From NCBI GenBank assembly GCA_965262745.1, contig OZ253558.1, positions 310,001-374,000 of the forward strand: DNA of 64,000 nt, read 5' to 3'. Of the stretch, positions 51,502-60,826 are shown one piece after another. The DNA comes from JAJECS01 sp965262745. GTDB lineage: Bacteria > Chloroflexota > UBA11872. Numbering within the stretch: the stretch's first letter is position 1; every line of letters begins with the position of its first letter. The position numbers and the translations under genes are program-made. The notes below the pieces were generated by a model. That model saw only the letters and a program-made list of their open reading frames with translations, searched no databases and was not told the DNA's origin.

Positions 51502-52458
51502 ATGGCGCATCACGACTTTGAGCCTACGACGTATCACAACACCTTTGGCTGGCACGAGCCTGGGCTGACGGTGCAGCCGGGTGACAGCGTGCGCACCAGC
51601 ACGGTTGATGCTCGCGGTGGTGATCGGCACGGCAACACCGTTGCGGTGCGCGGGAACCCTCAATCGGGACCGTTCGCGGTTGCGGGCGCCGAGCCCGGCG
51701 ACACGCTCGTCGTCACGCTTGACCGGGTGCAGATCACGCGGGCGTGGGGCTTCAGCTCGTCGGCGCTTGCGGCCAACGTGATCGAGTTCGAGGATGAGCC
51801 GCGATTTGCTGACGATGCCGACCGCTCGTTCTGGGACATCGATGTCGAGGCTGGCACCATCAGACTCCAATCGCCCGAGCGTGCGCCGGCGGGTGAGCTC
51901 GTGCCGGCGCGCAATCGTTTGCATGACGTGACGCTGCCGCTGCGGCCCATGATCGGATGCGTGGCGGTTGCGCCGCCTGGGCGGCAGCACATCTCGACCG
52001 CCACTTCGGGACCCTTCGGCGGCAACATGGACTACAACCGCGTGGTCGAGGGACTGCGTCTCTACTTTCCGGTGTTCGCGCCCGGCGCGCTCTTCCACCT
52101 GGGAGACGGCCACGCCTTGCAGGGAGACGGCGAGATGGACGGCACCGGGATAGAGGTGCCCATGGACGTGACCTTCACGCTGGACCTTGTGAAGGGCCAA
52201 GCCATCGAGTGGCCGCGCTTCGAGAACGACTCCCACATCATGACGGCCGGCAACTTGCGACCGCTCGACCAGGCGGTGCAGCACGCGACGTCCGAAATGG
52301 TGCGCTGGCTCGAAGCGGACTACGGTCTGACAACCCGCGAGGCCCACATGCTGCTGGCCCGCATGGTCGAATACGACCTGGGCAACATGTTCGACCCCGC
52401 GTACACCATGATCTGCAAGCTGCGGAAGGATGTGCTGCGCGAGGTGGCGGGCCGCTAA
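51502..52458 (+). CDS. Acetamidase/formamidase family protein
   Basis: This 318-residue amidase of the FmdA/AmdA family releases ammonia from formamide or acetamide. Characteristic segments are GAEPGDTLVVTLDRVQ, PMIGCVAVAPPG, GPFGGNMDYNRVVEG, and the metal-site region FHLGDGHALQGDGEMDGTGIE. GGGAG eight bases ahead supports ATG 51502 over the ATG at 51487. The IS481 element ends about 120 bases upstream and could alter its expression. The stop overlaps the convergent YifB gene by four bases. Confidence 0.88.
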   Translation: MAHHDFEPTTYHNTFGWHEPGLTVQPGDSVRTSTVDARGGDRHGNTVAVRGNPQSGPFAVAGAEPGDTLVVTLDRVQITRAWGFSSSALAANVIEFEDEPRFADDADRSFWDIDVEAGTIRLQSPERAPAGELVPARNRLHDVTLPLRPMIGCVAVAPPGRQHISTATSGPFGGNMDYNRVVEGLRLYFPVFAPGALFHLGDGHALQGDGEMDGTGIEVPMDVTFTLDLVKGQAIEWPRFENDSHIMTAGNLRPLDQAVQHATSEMVRWLEADYGLTTREAHMLLARMVEYDLGNMFDPAYTMICKLRKDVLREVAGR

Positions 52459-53972
52459 GCCTCGTCGAGGCGCGGGCGGTATTGCAGCGCTTCGGCCACG
52501 TGTGCGGCGCCGATCACCTCCGCGCCATCCAGATCGGCGATGGTGCGCGAGAGCTTGAGCGTGCGGTGATGCCCGCGCCCGCTCAGCCCCATCCGGTCGT
52601 GCGCGGCGCGCAGCAACGCCTCGGCGCGTTTATCCAGGACGCAGAGTTCCGGCACGAGACGCGCGGTGATCTCAGCGTTCACCCGCAGCTCGTGGGGTTC
52701 GAGGCGGGTAGCCTGGATCGCTCGGCAGGCTTCCACTCGCTCGCGCACGGCTTCCGAGGTCTCGCCGCGCTCCGTCACCACCATGTCCTCATAGGGGACT
52801 TGCGGCACTTCAACGTACACGTCGATGCGGTCCAGCAGCGGACCCGAGATGCGCCGTCGATAGCGCCGCGCGGCGTCGGCCAGCGTCGAGTTGCCGCCGC
52901 CACCCTCGGCGTAGCCGCCGGGCGACGGGTTCATGGCCGCCACGAGGATGATCCTGGCGGGCAGCGCGACCGAGTAGTTGGCCCGCACCACGCTGATCGT
53001 GCCGTCCTCCAGCGGCTGCCGCAGGGCTTCGAGCGACTGCCGGCTGAACTCCGGGAACTCATCGAGGAACAGCACGCCTCGATGCGCCAGGCTGATCTCG
53101 CCCGGTCGCGGGCTCACGCCGCCGCCGACCAGGCCGACGTGGGACACCGTATGGTGCGGCGCGCGGAAGGGACGCTCGGCGAGGAGCGACTTTCGCTGCG
53201 GGATCAGGCCGGCGACGCTGTAGACCTTGGTGACTTCGATGGCCTCTTCCAGCTCGAGCAGCGGCAGGATCGACGGCACGCAGCGCGCCAAGAGCGTCTT
53301 GCCCGCGCCCGGCGGCCCGATCATCAGAACGTTGTGGGCGCCGGCGGCCGCGATCTCTAGCGCGCGCTTAACGTGGGCCTGTCCCCGCACGTCCGCGAGA
53401 TCAACGGGATAGGTCGAGCGATCGACGGCCGCTCGGGTGGTCGCCAGCGGCTCGATCCGAATCAGTCCGGTGAAGTGCGCGATGAGCTGCTGCAACGAAG
53501 CCACGGGAAAGACCTCGACACCGCTCACCACGGCCGCCTCGGCCCCGTTCACGGCCGGAACGAAGGCGCGCTCCATGCCCGCCGTCCGCGCCTCGGCCAC
53601 CATCGGCAGAATCCCGTCGGTGTGGCGCAGGGCGCCGTCGAGCGACAGCTCGCCCAGGAAGACCGCGGGATCCTCCGTGATATCGCCCAGCTGTCCGGTT
53701 GCGGCCAGAATGGCGGCGGCGATGGACAGATCGTGCACCGGACCAACCTTGCGCACGTCCGCTGGCGCCAGGTTGATCGTGAGGCGGCGGTTCGGAAACA
53801 CGGCGCCGCTGTTGCGGATGGCCGCGCGCGTGCGCTCCCGCGCCTCCTGCACCGCTGCGTCGGGCAGTCCGACGATGGTGTAGGCGGGAAGCCCCTGGGC
53901 TACGTCGACCTCGACATCGACGAGCACGCCGTCGAGACCCACGAGCGCGCAGCTATGCACCTTGGCAAGCAT
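52455..53972 (-). CDS. yifB: YifB/ComM-family AAA+ ATPase
   Basis: This 505-residue protein has the YifB layout: an N-terminal Lon-like substrate domain (VEVDVAQGLPAYTIVGLPDAAVQEARERTRAAIRNSG), Walker A MIGPPGAGKTLLAR, Walker B GVLFLDEFPEF, sensor AAMNPSPGGY and an Mg-chelatase-type C-terminal lid. ComM is a hexameric helicase that promotes branch migration during natural transformation. Length is as expected. No other competence gene is nearby. Confidence 0.93.
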   Translation of the reverse strand: MLAKVHSCALVGLDGVLVDVEVDVAQGLPAYTIVGLPDAAVQEARERTRAAIRNSGAVFPNRRLTINLAPADVRKVGPVHDLSIAAAILAATGQLGDITEDPAVFLGELSLDGALRHTDGILPMVAEARTAGMERAFVPAVNGAEAAVVSGVEVFPVASLQQLIAHFTGLIRIEPLATTRAAVDRSTYPVDLADVRGQAHVKRALEIAAAGAHNVLMIGPPGAGKTLLARCVPSILPLLELEEAIEVTKVYSVAGLIPQRKSLLAERPFRAPHHTVSHVGLVGGGVSPRPGEISLAHRGVLFLDEFPEFSRQSLEALRQPLEDGTISVVRANYSVALPARIILVAAMNPSPGGYAEGGGGNSTLADAARRYRRRISGPLLDRIDVYVEVPQVPYEDMVVTERGETSEAVRERVEACRAIQATRLEPHELRVNAEITARLVPELCVLDKRAEALLRAAHDRMGLSGRGHHRTLKLSRTIADLDGAEVIGAAHVAEALQYRPRLDEA

Positions 53973-53993
53973 GCGCGGATTCTACTTGCGCGA

Positions 53994-54020
53994 AGCCGGG
54001 CTGACGGCGACCCGGCTTTT
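53994..54020. terminator. Terminator-like hairpin between YceI and YifB genes
   Basis: AGCCGGG (53994-54000) pairs with CCCGGCT (54011-54017) around a 10-base loop, followed by TTT on the plus strand. On the minus strand it lies between the YceI and YifB genes, where it could end the YceI transcript or form a yifB leader. No plus-strand gene ends here. Confidence 0.45.
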
Positions 54021-54131
54021 GGAAGGCCAGCCGCCGTCGTTCCGGCGCGTGCCCGCTTGCGGCCGAACCCGCGCCTGACGTGCTCGCGGCGCCACCCGCC
54101 GCTCCCTACTTGCAGTGCAGAGGCGTCGTGC

Positions 54132-55052
54132 CTATTGGGGCACGGCAACCGCGACGAAGCTGATACCGAGCAGCACGTCCTCATCGACGGACGCGACAAA
54201 CGGCACGCTGGGAATTGTCAGGTTGTAGTCCGGCCGCTGGATGACGGTCACCGCCGTGCCCTCCACGCGGTCCGGGGCCGCCAGGGTCAGCTCGGCGTCG
54301 AAGGTGACCTCACGCGTGATGTTGCGGATGGTCAGGTTGCCAACAATTTGAAATGGCGCCGGCTGGCCCATTTCCACCGACTCCGGCAGCCCGACGAGGT
54401 TCACCGGCTCGAACGTGGTGAATTCGTACTCGTCGCTCGCCGACTCGAGAATCCGCGAGCGAATGGCGCGGTCGCGCCGCTCCTCCGGCGTGCGCAGCGT
54501 GCGCACGTTGATGCGCAGTGTGCCCATTTCGGAGGCCCCAAGGTTGGCGAAGTCGACGATGAAGTCGCCCGCCACCTGATTGGTCGTCCCCACCACGAGC
54601 GTTGGCTCGCCGCGCAGGATCTCGTCGATCTCGAAGCGCGCTTCCGACTCCTCCGGCACGATGCGGTAGAGCACGGCTGATGTCGGCACGCCGCCCGTCG
54701 GCGCTTCGGTGGCGGCGGCGGTGGGCTCGGCGGTCGCAGTGGGTCTCGGCGCGTCAGTGCGAGCCGGCGCGGCCGTCGCCGCTGCGGTGGCTGCGGCTGT
54801 CGCGGCTGGCGCAGCGGCCTGGACTGTTGCTGCCGGTGTGGGAGCTGCCGTCGCGGCCGGCGTTTCCACCGGAGTTGGAGCGGCGGTTGCGGGCGCCGCG
54901 GTTGCCGTGGGCAAGGACAGCTGCGGTGCGCTGATGGGCTCGCTTGCCTCGCCGGTACCGCCCGTGATGAAGATCAGGAGATAGATCACGCCGGCCACGA
55001 CAATTCCGAGCAAGCCGGCGACAACGGCCCACCGGGTGAGTCCTCGACGCAT
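54132..55052 (-). CDS. YceI-domain protein with membrane anchor
   Basis: This 306-residue protein has an N-terminal membrane segment (WAVVAGLLGIVVAGVIYLLIFITGG), an Ala/Thr/Pro-rich linker of about 90 residues and a YceI-type lipocalin-like barrel. The barrel has YRIVPEESEARFEIDE, VAGDFIVDFANL and ILESASDEYEFTTFEPVNLVGLP. The domain binds polyisoprenoids or other lipids outside the membrane. The alanine-rich linker differs from the Pro/Thr linkers elsewhere in this window. Confidence 0.87.
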   Translation of the reverse strand: MRRGLTRWAVVAGLLGIVVAGVIYLLIFITGGTGEASEPISAPQLSLPTATAAPATAAPTPVETPAATAAPTPAATVQAAAPAATAAATAAATAAPARTDAPRPTATAEPTAAATEAPTGGVPTSAVLYRIVPEESEARFEIDEILRGEPTLVVGTTNQVAGDFIVDFANLGASEMGTLRINVRTLRTPEERRDRAIRSRILESASDEYEFTTFEPVNLVGLPESVEMGQPAPFQIVGNLTIRNITREVTFDAELTLAAPDRVEGTAVTVIQRPDYNLTIPSVPFVASVDEDVLLGISFVAVAVPQ

Positions 55053-55201
55053 GGGCGCTTCCCTATCTGACCGGACGAATGTGTCTACGCAGTCGCCGCC
55101 CTATGGCGTGCCAGCGTACGCCGGATTCGCGTGCTGACCATGCAGGCGCGGTGCAGATTCTGCGCAGACGCGCGAGCAGCCACGACGGCTCCTCTCAAAC
55201 C

Positions 55202-56068
55202 CTAAGCAAGCTGACCGTGCTGCCGCAACCAATCACGCAGCGGCGAGTCGGCCCCGATGTACTGGAGAGGCTCGTCGCCTGCACTCGGGTAGTCCAGCAG
55301 CTGTCGGCGAATCGGGTCGGCCTCCGCGAGCAGATCGGGCGCAATGGGCATTGCATCTATGGCGCGCCGTCGAATCCAGCGGTAGCCATAGCCGTAGAAC
55401 AGCGCGCGGCGTGACCACGGGGCGGCGTTGGGGCTGCCGTCGTGCCAGAGCCGCCGGTCGAAGATCACGGCGCTGCCGGCGGGCGCGCAGACCGGCATGG
55501 CGCCGGGCGGCTGGCCCTGACCATCCGGCGGGACGTCGATGGAGGACCGGGTGTGGGCGCCGGGCAGCACCCACAGGTTGGCGCTGCCGGGCTGCGAGTG
55601 ATCGGTGAGGAAATACGCGACCTTCACCGACAAGCGCGCCGGTACGGATAGCTCCGGCATGTCCTTGCCCATCCAGGAGGAGTCCTGGTGCCAGTTGAGC
55701 GTGTCCCGCGCGGGATCAAACTCGTCGGTCTGCGGCGGCGTAATGATGAGATGGGTGCTGTAGAGATAGATGTTCGGTCCCAAGATGCCCCACACCTTGG
55801 GCAACAGCCGGGGGTGATCGACCAAGTCCATGAACGTCCGATTGAGGGTGATGAACCCCAGGTGCAGCACGCGCTGGTCGATGCCGGCGTAGCGTTCGGG
55901 AGATGCCAGCCGGTTGGCATCGCGCAGTTGGTCGAGCACCGCGTTGAGCGCCGCGACCTCGGCGCCGTCGAGCGCGCCTTCGACCACCAGGTAGCCCTTG
56001 GCGTCGAAGCGCGCTCGTTCGCTGTCCGTCAACACATGCGCCAGGCAACTCGAATCCATGGCGCGCAT
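55202..56068 (-). CDS. Phytanoyl-CoA dioxygenase (PhyH) family protein
   Basis: This 288-residue Fe(II)/2-oxoglutarate oxygenase has the metal motif NWHQDSSWMG (HxD), the distal histidine in FDRRLWHDGSPN, and the 2-oxoglutarate arginine in SRRALFYGYGYRW. PhyH relatives hydroxylate lipids, amino acids or small natural products. The start MRAMDSS at 56068 or the Met three residues on are both possible. It adjoins a class III aminotransferase gene; a joint pathway is not provable. Confidence 0.88.
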   Translation of the reverse strand: MRAMDSSCLAHVLTDSERARFDAKGYLVVEGALDGAEVAALNAVLDQLRDANRLASPERYAGIDQRVLHLGFITLNRTFMDLVDHPRLLPKVWGILGPNIYLYSTHLIITPPQTDEFDPARDTLNWHQDSSWMGKDMPELSVPARLSVKVAYFLTDHSQPGSANLWVLPGAHTRSSIDVPPDGQGQPPGAMPVCAPAGSAVIFDRRLWHDGSPNAAPWSRRALFYGYGYRWIRRRAIDAMPIAPDLLAEADPIRRQLLDYPSAGDEPLQYIGADSPLRDWLRQHGQLA

Positions 56069-56086
56069 CTTAGGACCTGCGGCGGG

Positions 56087-57448
56087 TTAGCGCGTGGCGA
56101 TGATGGACTCCGCCAGAATGTCCACGGCTCGGTCGATCTCGTCGTCGCTGACGATCAAGGGCGGGGCCAGCTGCATCGTGCCGCCCAGCAGGGCGCGCGT
56201 CGCCAGCCCGCGCTCCAGGGCCGCCGCCGCCACGGCGGTCGGACGCTCGCTAAGGAGATAGGGCTCCCTGGTGTCTTGGTCGCGCACCAATTCAACGCCG
56301 GCCATGAGTCCCGCCGACCGTATGTCGCCAACCTCTGGAAAGTCGTGCAACTCGTCCAAGCGCTGGCGCAGTCGGCGACCCTTGGCCGCCACGCCATCCA
56401 CGACGCCCTCATGCTCGAGAATGTCGAGATTCGCCAGGGCCACGGCGCAAGGCACGGGATGGCCCGAGTAAGTGAAGACGTGCATCAACGGCGGGTCGCC
56501 CGGCGCGTCGCGCATAGCGTCCCGCACGTGCTGCCGCAGCATCACGCCGCCCAGCGGCAGGTAGCCGCTCGTGATGCCCTTCGCAAAGGTCATCATGTCG
56601 GGCACCACGTCATCGCGCTGTGAGCCAAACCAGCTGCCCGTGCGACCGAAACCGGTGATCACCTCGTCCGCGATCATGAGCACGTCGTATCGGTTGCACA
56701 CCTCGCGCACGGCCTGGAAGTAGCCGTCCGGCGGCACGATCACGCCTCCGGTACCGAGCACGGGCTCCATGATCACGGCGGCCACGCGGTCCGCTCCAAG
56801 CTCCTCGATGCGCCGGGCGACCGCCTCCGCCCGGGCGATGCCGTCCGCGTCGATGTCGTTGGGGCCGTATTCGTCCCACCGATAGGCGTACGGAGGCGGC
56901 ACCTTGTCGAATCCCTCGGCGAGGTCGCCAAAGATGCCGTGGTATTCGCTGAGGCCGGTGGCCGAGGCTGCCCCGTGCGTGAGGCCGTGATAGCCGCGCA
57001 CGTGCGAAAGGATGAGCGACTTGCCGGGCTGACCTTGCAGGCGCCAGTAGTAGCGCGCGAACTTGAACGCCGTCTCAGTAGATTCGGCCCCGCCCGAGGT
57101 GAAGTAGGCGGCGGTGAGGTCGCCGGGTGTCAGCGATGCCAGCCGCGTGGCGAGTTCGATCGCCGGCTGGTGCGAAAACCCGCTGGCCGTGTGGGCAAAG
57201 GCCAAGCGCCGCATCTGTGTCGCGGCCGCATCGGCCAACTCGGCGCGGCCGTGGCCGATGTTGACGCACCACAGCCCCGACGTGCCGTCGAGTATCTCCC
57301 GCCCATCGGCGAGCTTCAGCGTGGCGCCGCTCGCCGATTCGACGATTACCGGACCGGTGCGCGCGTGCTGACCGGCGCGGGTGAGCTGGTGGATCAGGTG
57401 GGCGATGTCCGCCGACGCCAGCGATTCGTGCGTCGTGGTTTCGAGCAT
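56087..57448 (-). CDS. Class III aminotransferase (omega-aminotransferase-like)
   Basis: This 453-residue PLP fold-type I enzyme has YFTSGGAESTETAFKFARYYWRLQG, MIADEVITGFGRTGSWFG with the aspartate, and TFAKGITSGYLPLGGVML with the PLP lysine. It is closest in style to beta-alanine:pyruvate or taurine-type aminotransferases. It moves amino groups from omega-amino acids or amines. It is in a minus-strand group with PhyH and DUF6807 genes. Confidence 0.9.
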   Translation of the reverse strand: MLETTTHESLASADIAHLIHQLTRAGQHARTGPVIVESASGATLKLADGREILDGTSGLWCVNIGHGRAELADAAATQMRRLAFAHTASGFSHQPAIELATRLASLTPGDLTAAYFTSGGAESTETAFKFARYYWRLQGQPGKSLILSHVRGYHGLTHGAASATGLSEYHGIFGDLAEGFDKVPPPYAYRWDEYGPNDIDADGIARAEAVARRIEELGADRVAAVIMEPVLGTGGVIVPPDGYFQAVREVCNRYDVLMIADEVITGFGRTGSWFGSQRDDVVPDMMTFAKGITSGYLPLGGVMLRQHVRDAMRDAPGDPPLMHVFTYSGHPVPCAVALANLDILEHEGVVDGVAAKGRRLRQRLDELHDFPEVGDIRSAGLMAGVELVRDQDTREPYLLSERPTAVAAAALERGLATRALLGGTMQLAPPLIVSDDEIDRAVDILAESIIATR

Positions 57449-57457
57449 GGAGGCGTC

Positions 57458-58453
57458 CTAGGGACGAGGGGCGGCGCGCGGAATGCTAGCACCGGCGACC
57501 GTTTCGGCCGCGAATTCCGCGGCGCGCGCGGCAATGTTCGCCTCGGCGCCATCGCCGTCGTGCCCGAGCAGCCGGATGCCCAGGTCCAGCGTGTCGCCTC
57601 GCCGCACCTCGCGGGGCTCGCGGGCAAACGGATTCACCACCACCGTGCCCCAGTCATAGGCCACCCACGGCACCTGCGCCGTGGAGGCATGCGGGAGGAT
57701 GGCCAGGCCGGCCCTCGCGCCGTGGGGCGCCGGACCCGATGCGTCCACCCAGGCGGACGTTCGATTGGTGATCGCCGCCCCGCCGCTGCGGCCGTCGGCA
57801 TCGACGAGGGCGCCGCCGTCGTCGACGCGAAGGCCGTAGGCAAGCCGCACGGTAAAAAAGGCGTGACGGGTCGGCCCGATGGTCAGGTCCCATTCGGTGG
57901 GTCTGAGCTGCGACCGTATGTCGACCGTGTTGACGCCGTCGCCGGGCCGGATATCCGTCGTCCTGGTTTCCACAGCGAGAGTCCGCCGACCGTCGGCCGC
58001 GCCCCACTCCTCCGGCCCTTGCCACTCGATCGACTGCACGACGCGCAGATGGTCGGCGGCCAGCTCGGTCGCGTTGATGTCCACGGCCCAGGTGCGGCCC
58101 GGCGCGCGACCCTGAAACACTTGGTTGGCATAAAGATTGTACGTACCAGACTCCGCCAGCGGCGATATTGCCGGCGTCAGCGGCGGGAACTTGGCCGTGA
58201 CCATGTCCGCGCCCACGGTGATCGAATCGTGGTGCGGGTGGTCAACGGGGCTTTCGGCGGTTAGCGGCACGCCGGCCGGGGAGTACAACGGGTACAGATA
58301 GCAGCGATGCGCTCCCTGCGTGAAAGCGCAGATTGGCCGGCCGCGCCAGGCGACGGCTACTCGACGAGCCTGCGGCGTGGCGGCGCGGGGCAGGTCGATT
58401 TGCTCGATCGTGACCGAGAAATGCCGCATGTCCGCCGGGGCTCCGTTGCTCAT
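57458..58453 (-). CDS. DUF6807 (PmoA-like) family protein
   Basis: This 331-residue beta-rich protein has the DUF6807 hallmark SPVDHPHHDSITVG and later PWVAYDWGTVVVNPFA. These proteins are often found next to Gfo/Idh/MocA and sugar genes, and some annotations call them PmoA-like. No enzyme activity is established. The start overlaps the stop of the next gene upstream by four bases, so it is coupled to the flavoprotein gene. Confidence 0.77.
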   Translation of the reverse strand: MSNGAPADMRHFSVTIEQIDLPRAATPQARRVAVAWRGRPICAFTQGAHRCYLYPLYSPAGVPLTAESPVDHPHHDSITVGADMVTAKFPPLTPAISPLAESGTYNLYANQVFQGRAPGRTWAVDINATELAADHLRVVQSIEWQGPEEWGAADGRRTLAVETRTTDIRPGDGVNTVDIRSQLRPTEWDLTIGPTRHAFFTVRLAYGLRVDDGGALVDADGRSGGAAITNRTSAWVDASGPAPHGARAGLAILPHASTAQVPWVAYDWGTVVVNPFAREPREVRRGDTLDLGIRLLGHDGDGAEANIAARAAEFAAETVAGASIPRAAPRP

Positions 58454-59538
58454 TTGACCGCCGGCCAGCGGCGCAGGCTATCGCTGGCTCCGAGCCCCGC
58501 ATCTTGCCCGCTGGCAAAGGCGGAGGCAATGAGATTGCGCTCGCCGGCCACGATGTCGCCGCCGGCCCAGATTCCGGGGATGGGCTGTCCGTGGCTATCC
58601 AGCACGCGGTGATCCTCGTCGCATACCAATAGCCCTTCGTCGTCGTGCTGGGGAGAAAACCTGGCCAGGAACTCGTCGTTGGGCTGGAGACCCTCGTCGA
58701 CGAAGAACCCGTCGAAGAAGAGCTCGCGGCCGCCGGCGAGACGCAGGCCGAGCAGGTCGCGTCCGCTGCCGATGTGGGCCTCGATCCGCTCGGTTTCGAG
58801 CCCAATTCCCCGGCGCTGCATTTCCGCGAGGACTCGGTCCGACATGCCGTGCGGACGCCCATTGGTCAGCACCGTCATACGGTGAGTGAAGTCTTGCGCT
58901 CCATGCACGACGTCGAATATGTAGTCGCCGACGCCCACAATGGCCAGTTCCTGGTCAATGTGCAAATGACCGTCGCAGCGCACGCAGACGTGCCATCCGC
59001 GGTGGTTCCCGGCGTAGCGAAACACCACGCCGTAGCGCGCGTAGGCTCGCTCGGCCGATGGTTTGATATCGATGTTGGGCCAGGTGTCCTCAAACCCGGA
59101 GGCCACGACGACAGTGCGGGCCCTGACCGTCTCCTTGGGTGGATCCGGGCTGCGCGGGGACAGCGCAGCCGTCGTCACCGTCACGGCCAGCGTGCCGTCC
59201 GCGGTCCGCTCGATGTCCGTGACGTAGGCGGGCAGGCGGCGGATGCCTATGCGCCGCGGCTCCCCGTCGATGGTGATCTCGCGCTCCGGTTGCGCGTCGG
59301 TCCACTCCTTCAGCGCCCGATTGAACGCCGGGCCGGTGACGCCGGGGAACACCGGCGCGTCCATGAACTCGACCGACTTCGACCAGAAGTGTCTGCCGCG
59401 GCGCAGGCTGACGGCCCCGCCGTCGACCAGTGCCACGTGGCGCGTCTGATGCGCGGCGCTCACTGCGGCCTGGACTCCGGCCGGCCCGGATCCGATAACC
59501 AGAACGTCAAACAGGGTGTCTGCCGCAATGCTTGTCAT
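58450..59538 (-). CDS. Thioredoxin-reductase-like FAD/NAD(P) oxidoreductase
   Basis: This 362-residue flavoprotein has the FAD motif DVLVIGSGPAGVQAAVSAA, a redox pair CVRCDGH like the CxxC of thioredoxin reductase, the NAD(P) region LAIVGVGDYIFDV, and the final FAD motif PGIWAGGDIVAGERNLIASAFASGQDAG. The NAD(P) motif has GVGDY where GGGDS is usual, so the coenzyme may differ. It may reduce a small thiol or disulfide partner. Confidence 0.85.
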   Translation of the reverse strand: MTSIAADTLFDVLVIGSGPAGVQAAVSAAHQTRHVALVDGGAVSLRRGRHFWSKSVEFMDAPVFPGVTGPAFNRALKEWTDAQPEREITIDGEPRRIGIRRLPAYVTDIERTADGTLAVTVTTAALSPRSPDPPKETVRARTVVVASGFEDTWPNIDIKPSAERAYARYGVVFRYAGNHRGWHVCVRCDGHLHIDQELAIVGVGDYIFDVVHGAQDFTHRMTVLTNGRPHGMSDRVLAEMQRRGIGLETERIEAHIGSGRDLLGLRLAGGRELFFDGFFVDEGLQPNDEFLARFSPQHDDEGLLVCDEDHRVLDSHGQPIPGIWAGGDIVAGERNLIASAFASGQDAGLGASDSLRRWPAVK

Positions 59539-59668
59539 AAGCCCATTGTCGCGGCTCGCGCCGTCCTGGAAGGACGCGGTACGGCCGCGGTGGTGCCTCC
59601 CGTCCCGGAGACGTATGGTCGCATGATCCGGGGTGCCTTAGCGTGCCGGTTTCAGCGGTGAGAAAAGA

Positions 59669-60826
59669 TTGCGTGACGTAAGTATCGCCGGTGTCGGCTC
59701 GACGTCGTTCGGCAAGCTGCCGGACGATGGAATTGTCGAGCTGGCCACCGAGGCCTGCCGCGCGGCGCTCGAGGACAGCGGCATTCCGCCCGAGCGAGTG
59801 CAAGCGCTGTATCTGGGCAACTTCATCGGTGAGCGGCTGGCCCATCAGGGAGCGCTGGCGCCCATCGTGGCGCGGCGTCTGGGTCTTGATGGGATACCGG
59901 CGACGAAGGTGGAGGCTGCCTGCGCGTCAGGCGGCATCGCCGTGCGGCATGGCTATCTCATGGTGACGGCTGGCGTCTACGACGTTGTGCTCGTGGCCGG
60001 CGTCGAGAAAATGTCTGACGTCTCGACTGGCGACGTCACCGCCGCGCTCGCCACCGCCGGCGACGAGGGTCTGGAAATGCGCACCGGGCTCACGTTTCCG
60101 GGCGGCTTTGCCATGGTCATGCAGGCGCATATGGCGCGGTACGGCACTACGCGGGAGCAGGTTGCCGCCGTTTCCGTCAAGAACCACGCCAACGGTGCCG
60201 CGAATCCGAAGGCCCAGTTCAAGAAGCCGACCAGTATCGGCCAGGTGGTCAACTCACGTTTCGTGGCCGAGCCGCTGCGGTTGTTCGACTGTCCGCCGAT
60301 CAGCGACGGCGCGGCGGCGGCGGTTGTCTGCACCGCGGCTATCGCGCGTCAATACACCAAGGGCGGCGTTCGCATTCTCGGGTCGGGCCACGGCTCCGGG
60401 CCGGTGGCGCTCACCGGCATGGACGATCTGACGTCGTTTCCCGCCACGGTGCGCGCGGCGGCGGAAGCGTTCGGTCAGGCCGGCATCGGCCCCGGCGACG
60501 TGGATGTCGCCGAGGTGCACGACTGCTTCACGATTGCGGAGCTGGTGGCGACCGAGGACCTCGGTCTGGTGCCGCGCGGCGAGAGCGGTCGAGCGGTGGA
60601 AGCCGGCGAGACCGGTATCGGGGGCCGGCTGCCGGTCAATCCCAGCGGCGGACTCATCGCCAAGGGTCACCCGGTTGGAGCCAGCGGCGCGGGGCAGATC
60701 TACGATCTCGCGCTGCAGTTGCGCGGCGAGGCTGGCAATCAGGTCGCCGGCGCCGGCATTGGTCTGGCCCACAGCATGGGCGGCTGCGGTGCGGCGGCGA
60801 CGGTGCACGTCCTGGCCCGTGACTGA
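59669..60826 (+). CDS. Thiolase (SCPx-like acetyl-CoA acyltransferase)
   Basis: This 385-residue thiolase has the nucleophile Cys in KVEAACASGGIAV, the late catalytic His in AKGHPVGASGAG and Cys in SMGGCGAAAT, plus EVHDCFTIAEL typical of the SCPx group. It joins or splits acyl-CoA chains. The start is a TTG (MRDVSIAGVGSTSFG). The gene overlaps the DUF35 gene, its usual partner, by eight bases. Confidence 0.88.
   Translation: MRDVSIAGVGSTSFGKLPDDGIVELATEACRAALEDSGIPPERVQALYLGNFIGERLAHQGALAPIVARRLGLDGIPATKVEAACASGGIAVRHGYLMVTAGVYDVVLVAGVEKMSDVSTGDVTAALATAGDEGLEMRTGLTFPGGFAMVMQAHMARYGTTREQVAAVSVKNHANGAANPKAQFKKPTSIGQVVNSRFVAEPLRLFDCPPISDGAAAAVVCTAAIARQYTKGGVRILGSGHGSGPVALTGMDDLTSFPATVRAAAEAFGQAGIGPGDVDVAEVHDCFTIAELVATEDLGLVPRGESGRAVEAGETGIGGRLPVNPSGGLIAKGHPVGASGAGQIYDLALQLRGEAGNQVAGAGIGLAHSMGGCGAAATVHVLARD

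Noticed and set aside
56939..58264. 441-codon plus-strand frame over aminotransferase and DUF6807 genes
   Set aside because: It crosses two certain minus-strand genes and has no motif.
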